A stretch of DNA of 64,000 nt, taken from assembly GCA_022414725.1 (NCBI GenBank), contig CM039463.1:28039571-28103570 (forward strand), given 5' to 3'. The translations under genes and the position numbers were made by a program. Positions 44,082-56,400 of this stretch are shown here, one piece after another (within the stretch, counting starts at the first letter, position 1; each line of letters opens with the position of its first letter). The notes under the pieces were generated by a model that was not told the origin of the DNA, made no database searches, and saw only the letters and a list, made by a program, of their open reading frames with translations. The DNA is from Microglena sp. YARC (lineage: Eukaryota > Chlorophyta > Chlorophyceae > Chlamydomonadales > Chlamydomonadaceae).

Positions 44082-44899
44082 ATACCGTACTGTTTACACA
44101 TCATGCAAGTACTTGATGTTGTACAAACAAGAAATACTTTTTGTGTATCACGTCTGGTAAGCTAGCCCTTGTCGGTTGGTTTGATTACCGTGCATGGTGT
44201 ACCAGCCTTCAGGCTGTCCACCAGCTGCGGACTGAGTAAACATTGGGTGGTACAAACACTGCTACACCACACTCCTGAGCACAAAATGCTACACGGGTGC
44301 AAACTTACCCTCAAGCCAGGCTGCAGTCTTTATTTTATTGTTTCGTGTATGTGGCAGCCCATTTATATTTTCTGCTTTTTTCCTTCTGGGCCTGGGTCTG
44401 GTTCCACAACAATCAGATACGCTATGAAAATAATTACTTCCATACGCCCTAGGCTGGTCAGCCTTAACACACTTCCCCTGTTTCCTTGACATTTATTAAC
44501 ATGCATGATCTCGTATGGCTGCTTGTAACAAATTGCAAGCAAACGATGGACGACCTTATATTAAGCGCCACTGAGGCAATATACTGGTACCTTAGCGTTT
44601 CATCAACGGAAAGTGAGAAGTCCAGGGATGTTCAAAACGTAAAGCCTCGCCGATTTTGGAGACACAGATTAGGGGTAATGAAACAGTAGGAGGTACACTA
44701 GTGCTATTCAGAGTTCAGAAATCGACTTTTTATGATTATACCCCAAATCCCAAATTAAATAGAAGTGAAGGTTGAAACAAATATTAATGCGCAACAATAT
44801 TCATGTTTCGGCGATGTGTATAAATATAACACGCAAGTCCATACAGAGAGGGGGCAGGTGGGGGAGGGAGAAAACAAATATCCTTGCATGACAGCAACA
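44082..44899. other. 3' flank of NOC1
   Basis: Low-repeat sequence that should hold the 3' UTR. A TGTAA, the usual green-algal poly(A) signal, occurs at 44525, but this short motif is expected by chance. No further gene is seen. Confidence 0.4.
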
Positions 44900-46023
44900 C
44901 CAGGGTTGTTTAGGACGCTGCGTCCTCCGTCATAGACACGACGTCGAAGAGTTTGTTGCGTTGCAGGTCGCACCGTGGGGAGGGTCCGTTGCGTTGCAGA
45001 TGCAGCTTGATTGGGTTGGTTACGTCGCAATATGCAGGCTATGGGTCGGTGATGGGTCGATTGCGTCTCAGGACGCAGGTTATGCAATTGGTTGCGTCTC
45101 AGGACGCAGAGCTGGGGATCCTTCTGGAAAAACCTGATCAACACCCTATGCATTGATCTGACATGAGCACCCTACGCATTGATCTCACTGTCAGGGAAGC
45201 TAGTTCAACAACTGCAACATCAGCCATGTATGTATGCATGTATCCTACAGTCCAGGGGTAGCCAGATAGGCTTAAGTTAAAAATGTGAAGCTCCCACACA
45301 TGTAGTGGGGAAGCTGGTCCAACAAATGCTATAGCAGGCGTGTGCATGCAGGGGTAGCCAGAGTCCAGGGGTAGCCAGATAGGCTTAGTTAAACATGTGG
45401 GGTCGCTGAATAATGTGAAGCTCCCCCCATATGTAGTGGGGAAGCTGGTCCAACAGACGCTGCAGCAGGTGTGTGCATGTACGTTACCATCCAGGGGGAG
45501 CCAGATAGGTTGACTGGAATCGCCATTGGGCTGCCTGGACTGACTGCACGAAGAATAATTGTTACAAGGTTCTATACGCTTCCAATTCGGCGTCTTACCG
45601 TCTGCACAATACAATACTTTCTCGCGTGCCATAAGTACGGAAACTAGGGTTATAACTCAGACCGATTATAGATATGTCCAAGTCTCTACACTGACAGTTT
45701 AGCGACTTATCAAGGTCATGGCTGCAATGACTGGCTGACTGGCCGACTGCATGACTGCCATGTGTCACCTCAGGAAACGCATGTTATAATCATGGTCCTT
45801 CAGGAGGCCTTCCTATCACGGTTGGGCGAGTCCTTAGCCTATTTGGCCTACCCCTGGACGGTAACATACATACATACATACAGGAGAACCCCCAGCTCTG
45901 CTGCCATAGACACAACTAATTGTATAGCCTGCGTCCTGCGACGCAACGGACTCTTTCTTCTGGTCAACAGACCCTTCGACGTTGCGTCTGTGACGGAGGA
46001 CGCAGCTTCCTAAATAACCCTAG
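44900..46023. mobile_element. 1.1-kb element bounded by about 50-bp inverted repeats
   Basis: The left end CCAGGGTTGTTTAGGACGCT, GCGTCCTCCGTCATAGACAC, GACGTCGAAG (44900-44949) is the reverse complement, with few mismatches, of the right end (45974-46023: CTTCGACGTTGCGTCTGTGA, CGGAGGACGCAGCTTCCTAA, ATAACCCTAG). Inner arms share TTGCGTCGCAGGACGC-like repeats. The middle holds family C copies with GAAGCTGGTCCAACA units (45200-45520) and a family K copy. No transposase is visible, so it is a foldback or non-autonomous element, or a composite. Confidence 0.7.
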
Positions 46024-46146
46024 TTAAGATATAAGGAGGGTGGGTCTAGGTGGCTAGCTATGTTGACTGTAATCCCTATGTAGCACGAGAATTTGCAGAA
46101 TCTTGCACTCAAGAATCAGAATCTTTCACTCAAGAACTTCCACTCT

Positions 46147-49100
46147 TTAGTTCTGGAGTTCTTGCTTTGGCTCCTTTGCCACCAAGGATTCCAACTGGGC
46201 GACCCTCTTCTCCAGCTTGGACCTGTACTCGTCAGCCTGCAGCACACAAATGGACGGTGTGGGTGTGGTGTGGGTGTGGGTGTGAACATATTTTCCAGCT
46301 TGAACCTGTACTCGTCAGCCTGCAGCACACAAATGGACGGTGTGGGTGTGGTGTGGGTGTGGGTGTGAACATCTTTTCCAGCTTAAACCTGTACTCGTCA
46401 GCCTGCAGCACACAAATGGACGGTGTGGGTGTGGTGTGGGTGTGGGTGTGAACATCTTTTCCAGCTTGGACCTGTACTCGTCAGCCTGCAGCACACAAAT
46501 TGACGGTGTGGGTGTGGTGTGGGTATAGGTGTGTGTGGGGGGTGTGGGTGTGTGTGGGGTGTGGGTGTGGGTGTGGGTTTGGGTGTGAGAACATTTCCAG
46601 CTTGGATCTGTACTCATCAGCCGGCAGCACAGAAGTGGACGGGTTGTGTGTGTGCGTGTGTGTGTGTGTGCGGGTTTGACCCTCTTTTCCAGCTTGGACC
46701 TGTATTCGTGAGCCTGCAACACACAAGGGGAGGGTGTGGGTGTGGGTTTGGGTGGGAGTGTGGGACTGGGTGTGGGTTTGGGTGTGTGTGCGGGTGTGAC
46801 CCTCATTTCCAGCTTGGACCTGAACTTGTCAGCCCGCAGCACACAAATTGACGGTGTGCGTGTGGATTTTGGTGTGAGTGTGGATTTGGGTGAAAGCGCA
46901 GGTTTAGGTTTGGGTGTGAGTGTGGGTGTGGGTTTGGGTTTGGGTGTGAGTGTGGGTTTTGGTGCGAGTGCGGGTTTGGTTTTGGGTGTAAGTGTGGGTT
47001 TAGGTTTAGGTTTGGGTTAGGGTTTGGGTGTGAGTGTGGGTTAGGGTGTGAGTGTGGGTTAGGGTGTGAGTGTGGGTTAGGGTGTGAGTGTGGGTTGGGG
47101 CGTGAGTGTGGGTTTGGGTGTGAGTGTGGGTTTTGGTGTTAGTGTGGGTTTAGGTGTGATTGTGGGTTTGGGTTTGGGTGTGAGTGTGGGTTTGGGTTAG
47201 GGTGTGAGAGCGGGTTTGGGTTTAGGTGTGAGTGTGTGTGTGGGTTTGGGTGTGAGTTTTTGGGGGTGTGACCCTCTTTTCCAGCTTGCATCTATACTCA
47301 TCAGCCCGCACAACACAAACAGTCACAAGGGAAATGAGGCAGAGCTTTTCTTTTCGGCTTTTCGGCGCAGCTTCTAGGCAGCTCCCTGAGCTAGCGACTG
47401 TTATACGACCAAGTATTTCAGCAGTTCTTTACAATTGATAGTGTCACCTTCAAGGTGCCCAAGGTTGCGTGAGGTTTGGCTAAATAGCCAGCCAGGGGAG
47501 CTGCCTGGAAGCTGCTGCTGGTAGTGGAAAGGAAATGCTCTGATATGAGGGGTTATATGGACCCATACAAGTTTTATTAACACATAAAAGTTTGATACTC
47601 AGGGGTTTTACATGATGGGTTGTATGATGGGACTGGAATATCATATGATGTTGACCAAAGGCAAGCACGGTATCATACGAATTGCATCATATGACATTGT
47701 ATATAAATGTTAACATTAGCCTAGCCAGACTGCCGGCATCATAAGATATCATTTGATGACATGATATCATATTGCCGTTCCCTAATTATTTGACAGTATA
47801 CTGCCATTCCATAATCATATGACGTCAAATTGCCGTTCCCTACTTATATGGACCCCACATCGCAGAGCCCTCATCCCAAACCCCTCATGCAAAATGATTA
47901 TTAAGGTGGGGTCTATATAACTAGGGACCGGCATATCATATGATGTTGACCACACGTGCGTATGACATCACATGATATCATACGAATTGCATCATATGAC
48001 ATTGTAAATAAATGGTAACTTTAGCCTAGTCAGGCTGCCAGCATCATATGATATCATATGATGACATGATATCACATGATATCATATTGCCGTTCCTTAC
48101 ATATCATACGCCCTCACCCTTACCCTCACCCTCACATGATATCATATTGCCGCTCCTTACATATAACCCCTCAAGCAAAAATTATGAGGAGGGCAAGCTC
48201 CTTAAAGATTTCTAGCTACCGCTAATTTGGCTATCAGATTGTAAATGATTATCATAATGATGGTCACATTGTCCTGTCTATCTTGTTTTGGGGATTGGTT
48301 GGAAGACGCCTCTCAGATGTTGTGGAGCGGGCTTGTCTTGGGTCAACAATGGCCTGTTGATGACAATGCAATGTAATGCATTCCACAAATTTTCATTATT
48401 ATGATGATTATAATGATATAAACGTTATCCTGGTGCCCTATTGGACTCCAAATGTGCCGGTAGCTTGACTGTGTCAAATGGACTTCAAAGCAATTCAGCG
48501 GATGGTTGGAATCGACAGTCGTACGCCACAATTCGACTTTTTCAAGCTAAATGTAAATTCATTCAGAATTCTCGAAACAGGTTGTAGGTTGTGCCTCAAA
48601 TTGGGCCTGAAATTTGATCAACCATGCGTATTCCAAATATGCTGAGAAGTCAAGGATATGGAAGCTGCTGCTTGTAGCTGAAAATAAAACCACTGTTGTG
48701 TGCCTCACAAGCTTTGATTGCTATAATGTGTGTGATACGTGTGATACCAGAATTTTTTCTTCCGTATTCTTGACGTCACGCCACGGCATGGTGTTCATGG
48801 TGCGACCTACTACAATCCGCTTTAGGTCTACCCTCACATACATAAGTACCCTCACATACACAAGTGCCTCACAAGCTTTACAAGTAGCCTATTGTTGGTT
48901 CTGTATAGCCATTCGGAGATCACTTGGGAATCGATTTTTCCGTACAGGTTGAAGGTCGTCCTTCGTGTCAATCACAAGCTACGAGTAGCCGATTGTTGTT
49001 TCTGTATAGCCATATTATTACTGCCTTATTATTGCTTAATACAACTCCAATCAACAGGGTCTCAAATCTATAATTTTGCTGCTTTAAACACGTCGCCGTC

Positions 49101-50142
49101 TTACCGTTTTTATGTTTATTTGTAGCTATTGGATTCATGGAACTGTCTTCTCGTCTCATTACAACTCCTATCAACAGGGTCTCAAATCTATAATGTTGCT
49201 GCTTTATACACGCCGCCGTCTTCCCGTTTTTACGTTTTTTTGTAACTATTGGATTCATGGAACTGCCTTCTCATCTCATTACAACTCCTGTCAACAGGGT
49301 CTCAAACCTATATTGTGGCTGCTTTACGGCCATTCGGAGATCACTTGGGAATCAATTTTTTGAAACAGGACGAAGGTTGTCCTTCGTGTCAATCAATTTT
49401 TGTCTGAAATCCAAAGAATTCAGAGATTTCAGGGACAATTGTCGTAAATTTTGCCTGAAAAGCTCTTGGCACTAAGTATGACCTTCGACCTCCATTTTCA
49501 AATGATCTGCTGAATGCCTTTAGAGGGTTGGTGAATGTTGGGGGACAGGCGACTTGGGGGACAGCATAAGGAGGCTGAAAGTTTTTTATATGAAAGATGT
49601 TAGCGTCAGTACTTGCGCTTGCTTCTGCCCGTGCTATCCTTTGGGAGGTTTATGCTCTGGGCGGAATTGGCAACGTGGCCTCTGCCTGTGCTCTCCTTTC
49701 ATTTGGGTGGTTTATGCTCTGGGCGGAATTGGCAAAGTGGCCGGGGTAAATGAAGATGGGATTCTGGGAGCAAGAGCGGGGATGGGGAGAGCAGTTATGT
49801 TCCAGAGTGGCCATGGGACAGCTAATGAGGCAGTTTCAGTGTTTCACTGGTTACAGCTGGGCAAGAATGGGGGACGGAGGATGGACGAGGGGAGGTGGGG
49901 ACATGAGTGCAGGGTGCGGGATAGCTTCTCATGCAGTTTCACTTTTGATGGCAGTTCAGGGCTTGTGATTGGCCCTGCATTGATATTTGCATCAGGCCAC
50001 TGATCCCTGGGAGGGTTCTTACCTGTCGAGACAAGACTTCATGACTTGTCAGAACGTCTTGTCGCAGCTGGTACATGCCCAGGCCACCGGCGACACCGAA
50101 GCCAACAAGGAAAGACGTTAATCGAACTCGAAGAAGTCCCAT
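46147..50142 (-). CDS. Small two-exon membrane/coiled-coil protein, 69 residues
   Basis: Exon 1 is 50142-50023 and exon 2 is 46236-46147, split by a 3,786-bp intron (GTAAGA...CTGCAG), all phase 0. The protein starts MGLLRVRLTSFLVGFGVAGG, with basic residues then one short membrane segment (about residues 8-23). It continues LGMYQLRQDVLTSHEVLSRQ and a charged heptad-like helix ADEYRSKLEKRVAQLESLVA ending KEPKQELQN. A basic start, one membrane helix and a short coiled coil are typical of small mitochondrial inner-membrane subunits or assembly factors; I cannot name the family. Support comes from codon composition, clean splice sites, and an intron array (46237-47330) built from copies of the exon 2 start. 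It is transcribed divergently from the large gene at 50409. Confidence 0.78.
46237..47330. repeat. GGTGTGGGTGTG array with copies of the small gene's exon 2 start
   Basis: Seven or more decayed copies (about 46290, 46372, 46456, 46597, 46688, 46808, 47276) of CCAGCTTGGACCTGTACTCG, then TCAGCCTGCAGCACAC. On the minus strand this is acceptor CTGCAG plus about 30 nt of exon 2. Between them lie GTGTGGGTTTGGGTGTGAGT minisatellites, longest at 46860-47270. All copies lie on the intron side. Confidence 0.9.
47630..47784. mobile_element. MITE-like TAGGGA family, degenerate copy
   Basis: Shares GCATCATATGACATTGTA, CCTAGCCAGACTGCCGGCAT and ATATCATATTGCCGTTCCCT with 47922-48099. The left terminus is mutated (GGGACTGGAATATCAT). 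A further terminal fragment is at about 47815-47850. Confidence 0.65.
47922..48099. mobile_element. MITE-like TAGGGA family, best full copy
   Basis: 178 bp from TAGGGACCGGCA (47922-47933) to TGCCGTTCCTTA (48088-48099), which are imperfect inverted repeats. The interior repeats CATATGAT and ATGATATCA palindromes, so the whole element can fold on itself. It lies in the long intron of the small minus-strand gene. Confidence 0.72.
48285..50022. repeat. Rest of the small gene's intron: family G copy and 117-bp array
   Basis: 48285-48390 is an inverted family G copy. 49035-49330 is three units of about 117 bp (ATTACAACTCCTATCAACAG, GGTCTCAAATCTATAAT, TATTGGATTCATGGAACTG). 49632-49742 is a two-fold repeat of TTTATGCTCTGGGCGGAATT. 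I see no exon in it. Confidence 0.7.
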
Positions 50143-50408
50143 CGCAAGACAATAAACAAACGGAGAAGCTCGTAAATATAGCTATTGGAGATCAGCCACT
50201 CGCAGCGTAACGTGGAAGTCCCAATGTATCGAGAGATGGGATGTGTCCAGAGGTATAGATAGCTAGGGCTTACATTTGCCAGTACATGTGTGTTACTCGT
50301 TCAGCCCCATGCGCTTGGTTAGTTTGGCCACAAACAAGGCGTTGAAGAACGGTTGCTACCGCATATGCAAGTGCATTCATCCTGCTCTCTGACTCTTGTC
50401 TGCTCCCT
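50143..50408. promoter_or_regulatory. Divergent 266-bp intergenic promoter region
   Basis: Separates the ATG of the small minus-strand gene (50142) from the ATG of the large plus-strand gene (50409). It is one of the few array-free stretches in the right half. It must contain both promoters and 5' UTRs; no TATA box is clear. The arrangement suggests shared regulation, which is an inference. Confidence 0.5.
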
Positions 50409-52127
50409 ATGGTTCCCTCGGGGGCGATACCCCGCCCCCACCTCTCGTCCCTGAAACCCTTATGCATACGTCCGGTAGCGTACTCAGCGTGCAGAACGAC
50501 TGTTTCCGTAGGCCTCAGGTCGAAACATGAGCATAAAAAGTGTCGGTCTCCCTTGGGTTCGACCAGCAGGGCTCAGTCCGAGGGTGTGCCAGCCTGCCAG
50601 GCTACTGAAGATGCTACCAAGCCACAAACAGTCTCTGAGGAGACTCTCTTAGCCTCAGATGATACTGCATGTCCCACCCAGGCAAGGGATACCTTAGTAG
50701 ACTTGGCGAAGGCTAGCTCCGCTCCTCCCCATGCTGTCCCTACCCCCTCCCATGAGCAGCTAGCAGAGATGAGGGCAACTGTAGAGAGGCTGTGCCACAT
50801 TTTGGCAGTCGAGGCCCCTAGCGTGGGGTGTGCCATGGAGCACGTGAACCGCTTATGGGCCCTTGCGCGCTGCTGCATTGCTCTTGGCCCTGAGGTGAGA
50901 AACACACCTCCAGCTTCTGGAATGAGAAACACACGACCAGCATCACAAGTGAGCCGCATGCTGGCTGCCTCAGTCCAAGCCCTGCTGCCTGCTACCCATG
51001 CACCTCCTGCCCACAGCCCAGCTCATCAAACAGCCCACAGCGCAAGCATGCGCAAGATGCAAGAGGCAGGCGCAGCGAAGGACACAGGGCGAGGAGTAGC
51101 TGAGACAGTAGCTGAGACAGGCTGCAGCCTCAGCCCCCCATCCAGCATATCTAGCCTCAGCTCTGGCTCACTAGCCAGCCTGGCATGGTCTCTGGCAAAG
51201 TTGGGCTGGACAGATAAGGCTGTGTGGTCTGAAATCTCTGCAGCATCAGCTAATATTCTGGCACAACCCACAGAGTGGATGCAAAGGCCAGCCTCTTCTG
51301 GGTCTCATGGAAGCACACCAATGAAAAGGCCAGTCTCTTCCAAGTCTCATAGGGACACGCCAGTACAAAGGCCAGCCTCCTCTGGGTCTCATAGCAATAC
51401 GCCAGTACAAAGGCCAGCCTCCTCTGGGACTCATAGCAGTGCGCCAGTACAAAGGCCAGCCTCTTCTGGATCTCAAGGCAACACGCCAGTACAAAGGTCA
51501 GCCTCGTCTAGGCCAGAAGGGAACACACCAACAGGACTAGGACAGATTACTAGCACCGCAGGAGGAATAGGTGACCAAGAGGGTCTCGGAGCTGAGGCAA
51601 ACAGGTTGGATGGGATTGAGATGTTTGGAGATGTAGAAGGATCTCTAGGTAGGGAATTAATGAGAGTTCATGAAACTGAGGCGAAGTTGTCTCGAGGGGG
51701 TGTGACAGGCAGAGCTCTGGAAGGTGATGCAGACACTGTGGTGGTTGCACCCACGTCTGATTCTCAACCACCTGGGTCTGAGCCTGTGGCTGCTGCTGCT
51801 GCTGCCGATGCTGCTGCCGATGCAGCTGTTGCTGCTGCTGCCGATGCTGATCCTGTTGATGATGCTGATCCCCTCAGCAATCCTGGCACTGGTGGTGAGG
51901 AGGTATCCCAGTCTGAAGTCCCTTTGCTTGAAGAGGGCGACTCTCCGTTTGACGAATACTGCCTGGTACAGCTGATGTGGTCATTTGCAACAGTCAATCA
52001 CGCAGACGAGGCCTTCCTCCATGCTACCGGCCACACCATCCAGGCCATGGCTGCTCATGGAAAGTTGAGCCCAGCATCAGCCTCCCCTCTTGCATGGGCA
52101 CTGTCTACTCTCATGCATGCACCATTT
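50409..52127 (+). CDS. FAST/RAP-like gene exon 1
   Basis: 573 codons, donor GTAAGT at 52128. The start is [20 protein letters not shown] with a basic transit-like stretch. Residues about 290-375 are seven to eight degenerate 15-residue repeats of the [14 protein letters not shown] type (51280-51530). A run of about 20 Ala/Asp residues lies at 51785-51860. It ends in a helical repeat ([15 protein letters not shown]). The ATG at 50409 is the first in the frame, and an adjacent divergent gene limits further extension. Confidence 0.85.
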
Positions 52128-52434
52128 GTAAGTATGAAAATATGTATGACAAATTTGTATTACTTGTATTAGCGCTGGCTACTCTCATGCATACACCATT
52201 TGTAAATAAAATTTGGAAGTAAAATTTGCAAGTAAAGAAATTTGAAAGACAATTGTAATTTGTAATTTGGGTGATGGCTACCCTCATGCATCAACCATTT
52301 GTAAGGAAAGAAAAAGGCTTTTATGGATAATTACATAAATACTTTCATGCATCAACCATGTGTAGGTAAAGAAAAAGACCTCTATATAACATTACATAAA
52401 TTCTTTTTATTTGATTTTTCGCATTAAAAAACTC

Positions 52435-52466
<32 letters not shown>

Positions 52467-53408
52467 CGAGGGGGGGGCAGGAATAAAGTTGGCTGACCGC
52501 ACGTTCGGAAGTTGTTATTTTGACCCGGGGACCCCCCCCCCCCCCCCCCCCTCCCCCCCTTTGAGACCTCATATCTAGACACACCAGACAGTATTACACA
52601 GTGAAAGGGGGGTCCATGAGCATCATCTCGTCAAGGCCTTTCCAACCATACAACCAAAATTTACAAATATCAAGTTTGGACGAAGTTATTTAGATTTTAG
52701 TATTTTGACAACTTTCTTGGGCGCTCAGCAGTTGTCCGCGCCCTAGGAGGAGATCACGAAGGTATACAAATGACTGAAGGCGTTATTTATCTGTCTTTTT
52801 ATCTTTATCATCATCATAATCATGGCTTGATCTACTCAACTTGTATTCTGGAGCCTGATGGTCGGCTCGGGTGGTGCGTGTGTGTTTTGGGGTGGGGAGG
52901 TGGGGGGGAGGGGGGGAAGGTGTGTGTGTGGGGTGTGGGGTGGGGTGGGGGGCTCGAGTGCTCGACCCCAGGCTCGACTGATTTAGGAACTTCGCAGAGG
53001 ACCGGAATTCAGAACGCGTCGCGGCGCGGCGCCTTTTTCCGCCAACTGCCGCTCGTGCCAAGCTGGACGCGAAGGTCTGGGTGACGTCCAGCCTGGCGTC
53101 CAGCCTGGATGTACCTTCCAGGAGATCCACCAATTACACCTTGGTGTCACTAACTAACGAACTTCAGATTTGTACTCCTCTCGTCGAGACCTTCTCATGG
53201 TGGTACGTCACGCTCAAAAATTCGCACTGGCAAGAAAGTTACACGAGGTAAAATAAAATTGGGAAAACGGTCGGACCCCCCCCCCCACCCCCCTCGTATC
53301 TCGGCCGCCCGTGGGTGTATCGACATGATTTTTTTTTGTATCGACTATTGCTCGCGGTTCTCTATCCATATGGAACGTGCAGTATGAAATCTTTTTTCCT
53401 TGCCCCTC

Positions 53409-53443
<35 letters not shown>

Positions 53444-56400
53444 TTATTTGTCAGGTAAAATAATTGTTTCAAAACGATTTATTTTACTTGGTTCATTTAC
53501 AGGATATCAACGTTTTCGGAGCATTGGCTCATGTGGCACTCTCGCCGTTGGGTAGAGTGCAGAGCTTGGGTGAAGTCATGAGTCCGGAGGCCATCCGCCA
53601 GCTGGCACTTGCATTTGCACGGGCAGACTGCTACCATTCTGTACTGCTTGATGAGCTGGCAGCAGCTGTGGAGTCAAAGGTACAGCACTACACTCCAAAT
53701 GCGCTCGCAGATGTCCTGTGGTCCTTGTCTAAACTCGGGCACTCAGCTAGGGCCATCGTCCAGCCTCAGCTAGGGCCCTCAGCAATGGCCATCGTCAAGC
53801 CTCGTCCGAACACAAAAGACCAGGATGAGGATAATAGCAGCAGTGCTGCCATGAGAAGCGACAGGATCTCATCTGGTAGCCAGGCATCAACCTCCCTTCC
53901 AAATCGTGGCAATGCCGGAAGCGGCCATGCTGGTGGTAGCCATGCTGGGGCTAGCCAGGCATCAACCTCCCTTCCAAATCGTGGCAATGCCGGAAGCGGC
54001 CATGCTGGTGGTAGCCATGCTGGGGCTAGCCAGGCATCAACCTCCCTTCCAAATCGTGGCAATGCCGGAAGCGGCCATGCTGAGGCTAGCCAGGCATCAA
54101 CCTCCCTGCCAAATCGTGGCAATGCCGGAAGCGGCCATGCTGGTGGGAGCCATGCTGGGGCTAGCCGTGCTAGTGGTCCCAGTGGTCCCAGTGTCAGCCA
54201 TGCTTCAGACATGCCTAGTGTCAGCCATGCTAGGGGTAACCGTGCCGGGGTCAGCAATGCTGGGAGTAGCCGTGTTTGTGATCCCAGTGGAGGACATGCC
54301 TCAGACATACCTAGTGTTTGGTTCAATCCCACCCCTTGGCAGCCAAGCCCCCAGCGTGCAGTCCCTGAAGCCACTAGATGGCCGGCCCTAGCCTGGTTGA
54401 ACGCAGATACATATTACAAGCAGCAGGAGCTTTACGTTGGACATCACAAGGGTGACAATTCCCTCAAACCTAAAATCAAGGGACCGCCTGTCAAGGCATG
54501 GCACATGAAGGTGTGGCGCATGCGAGACGAGGCCATGACAGGGCATGGCTACATACGCCTGGACACAGCCCTCCCTGGCGTCAGAATTGGCAAGAAGATC
54601 AATGTGCACCGTCTGCAGTGTGCTTTGCAATCGTGGCGGCTGTTTGACCTCGCAAATGGCTTGGCCCCGCGCATAAACGAGATGTCCAATGAGGTGAGTC
54701 TAGCCACTGTTTTTTTCTCGTGTGACATGTAAATTGAGGGACTCGGTGCGACCACAGTTCAACGCGCGCGGCGCAGGTTTCGGGGGGCATTTCTGGCTAG
54801 TTTAGCTAGACCCATGCATCACCATGCAGCAACGGAATGGCGACAGGTCACAAAAAACAAACAGCGAGTCTAGCGAGCCCTACTTTTTTGTTGTTTTATT
54901 TTATTGAAAGGATTTTCACCCCAGGAATTGGGACTCAGTACACAAAACAGCGCAACGGACGGAAAAAAACATTTTTACATGCTGGTATTATGTATACATA
55001 AGCAGGAGTTTCACGTTGGAAATGCGAGCCTTAGCCCTTTCATCCTCTCTGTGATTTTAGCGCTTGTCGCGGAACTCGATTACCCTTGGAGGACCTGGGT
55101 AATAAATAAAGATAACGCCTGGAGGGGCGTGGTGTTAAAAGGACCATCCCGTACGCTGCAGCTGGGGAAAGTAACCCACTCAGGACCTTGGCATATCACC
55201 ATGCCTCAATATTTTGGCGAAAGACTTTGTGGGTGGTTATGGGGCACATAGTGATATAGGCAAACAGACATGTCACCATGCCTCAATGTGTTGGCAAAAG
55301 GCTTTGTGGGTAGTTAGGGGGGCATATAGTGATATAGGCAAACAGACATGTCACCATGCCTCAATATTTTGGCGAAAGACTTTGTGGGTAGTTAGGGGGC
55401 ATATAGTGATCTAGGCAAACAGACATGTCACCATGCCTCAATATTTTGGCGAAAGACTTTGTGGGTAGTTAGGGGGCATATAGTGATCTAGGCAAACAGA
55501 CATGTCACCATGCCTCAATATGTTGGCAAAAGAATTTGTGGGTAGTTAGGGGGGCATATAGTGATCTAGGCAAACAGGCATGTTAACATGCCTCAATATG
55601 TTGGCAAAAGGCTTTGTGGGTAGTTTGGGGGCATATAGTGATATAGGCAAACAAGCTTTTCACCATTCCTCCATATTTTGACAAAAGGCTTTGTGGGTAG
55701 TTAGGGGGCATATAGTGATCTAGGCAAACATGTATGCCTGTGTCTACCTGATTTGCTTATATCCACGTAATACTATACATTGCCCTATATCTGCCCTTTA
55801 TGCATCTGACTAAGTAATATGCATTTATAGCTAAAGTGGTTTCAATAGGGTAATTCAATTTAAAATTTGCTGCAACCAAGCTGTGCTTGTATTTATCCTT
55901 ATGTCTGACCAACCAACAGGGGTTTGCTTGCCTTCTTATGCATGCGTAGAGGCAGATGACACCTTGGAAGGCCCTCAACTCTCTCAAGCCTCTTCTGAGC
56001 TGATCTCAAGCCTCTCTTCAAAACCCTTACCTATATGCCCCTGACTAAGTAACAACTAAAATAAATAAATAGTACGCCTTATTATTAGGTGTGAGGTTGA
56101 GAGGGGCAGCCCTTTTGCTTGCACGGGGGCCAACCACCAATCTGACTATGTAATATTCTTGTATCTGCGTATTCAACAGGGGATTGCTCGCCTTCTCGAG
56201 GCATTTGTAGAGGCAGAGCACATTGCCGAAGAATCTTTACTCACTCAAGCCTTTTCTGAGCTGGTCTCGAGACTGTCTTCAAAAAAGCTGCGAGATGCGG
56301 AGCTGATCTGCCGCTTCGCTTGGTGCTGTGCTAATCTCCAGCGCGGTGACACGTAAGTCATAAATAAATAAATAGTACGCCTTATTACAATGTGTGAGGT

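Noticed and set aside
50573..50959. Minus-strand frames opposite the FAST/RAP-like exons (also 51764-51997, 53766-54374)
   Set aside because: Shadow frames of GC-rich coding exons; the plus strand carries the family motifs.
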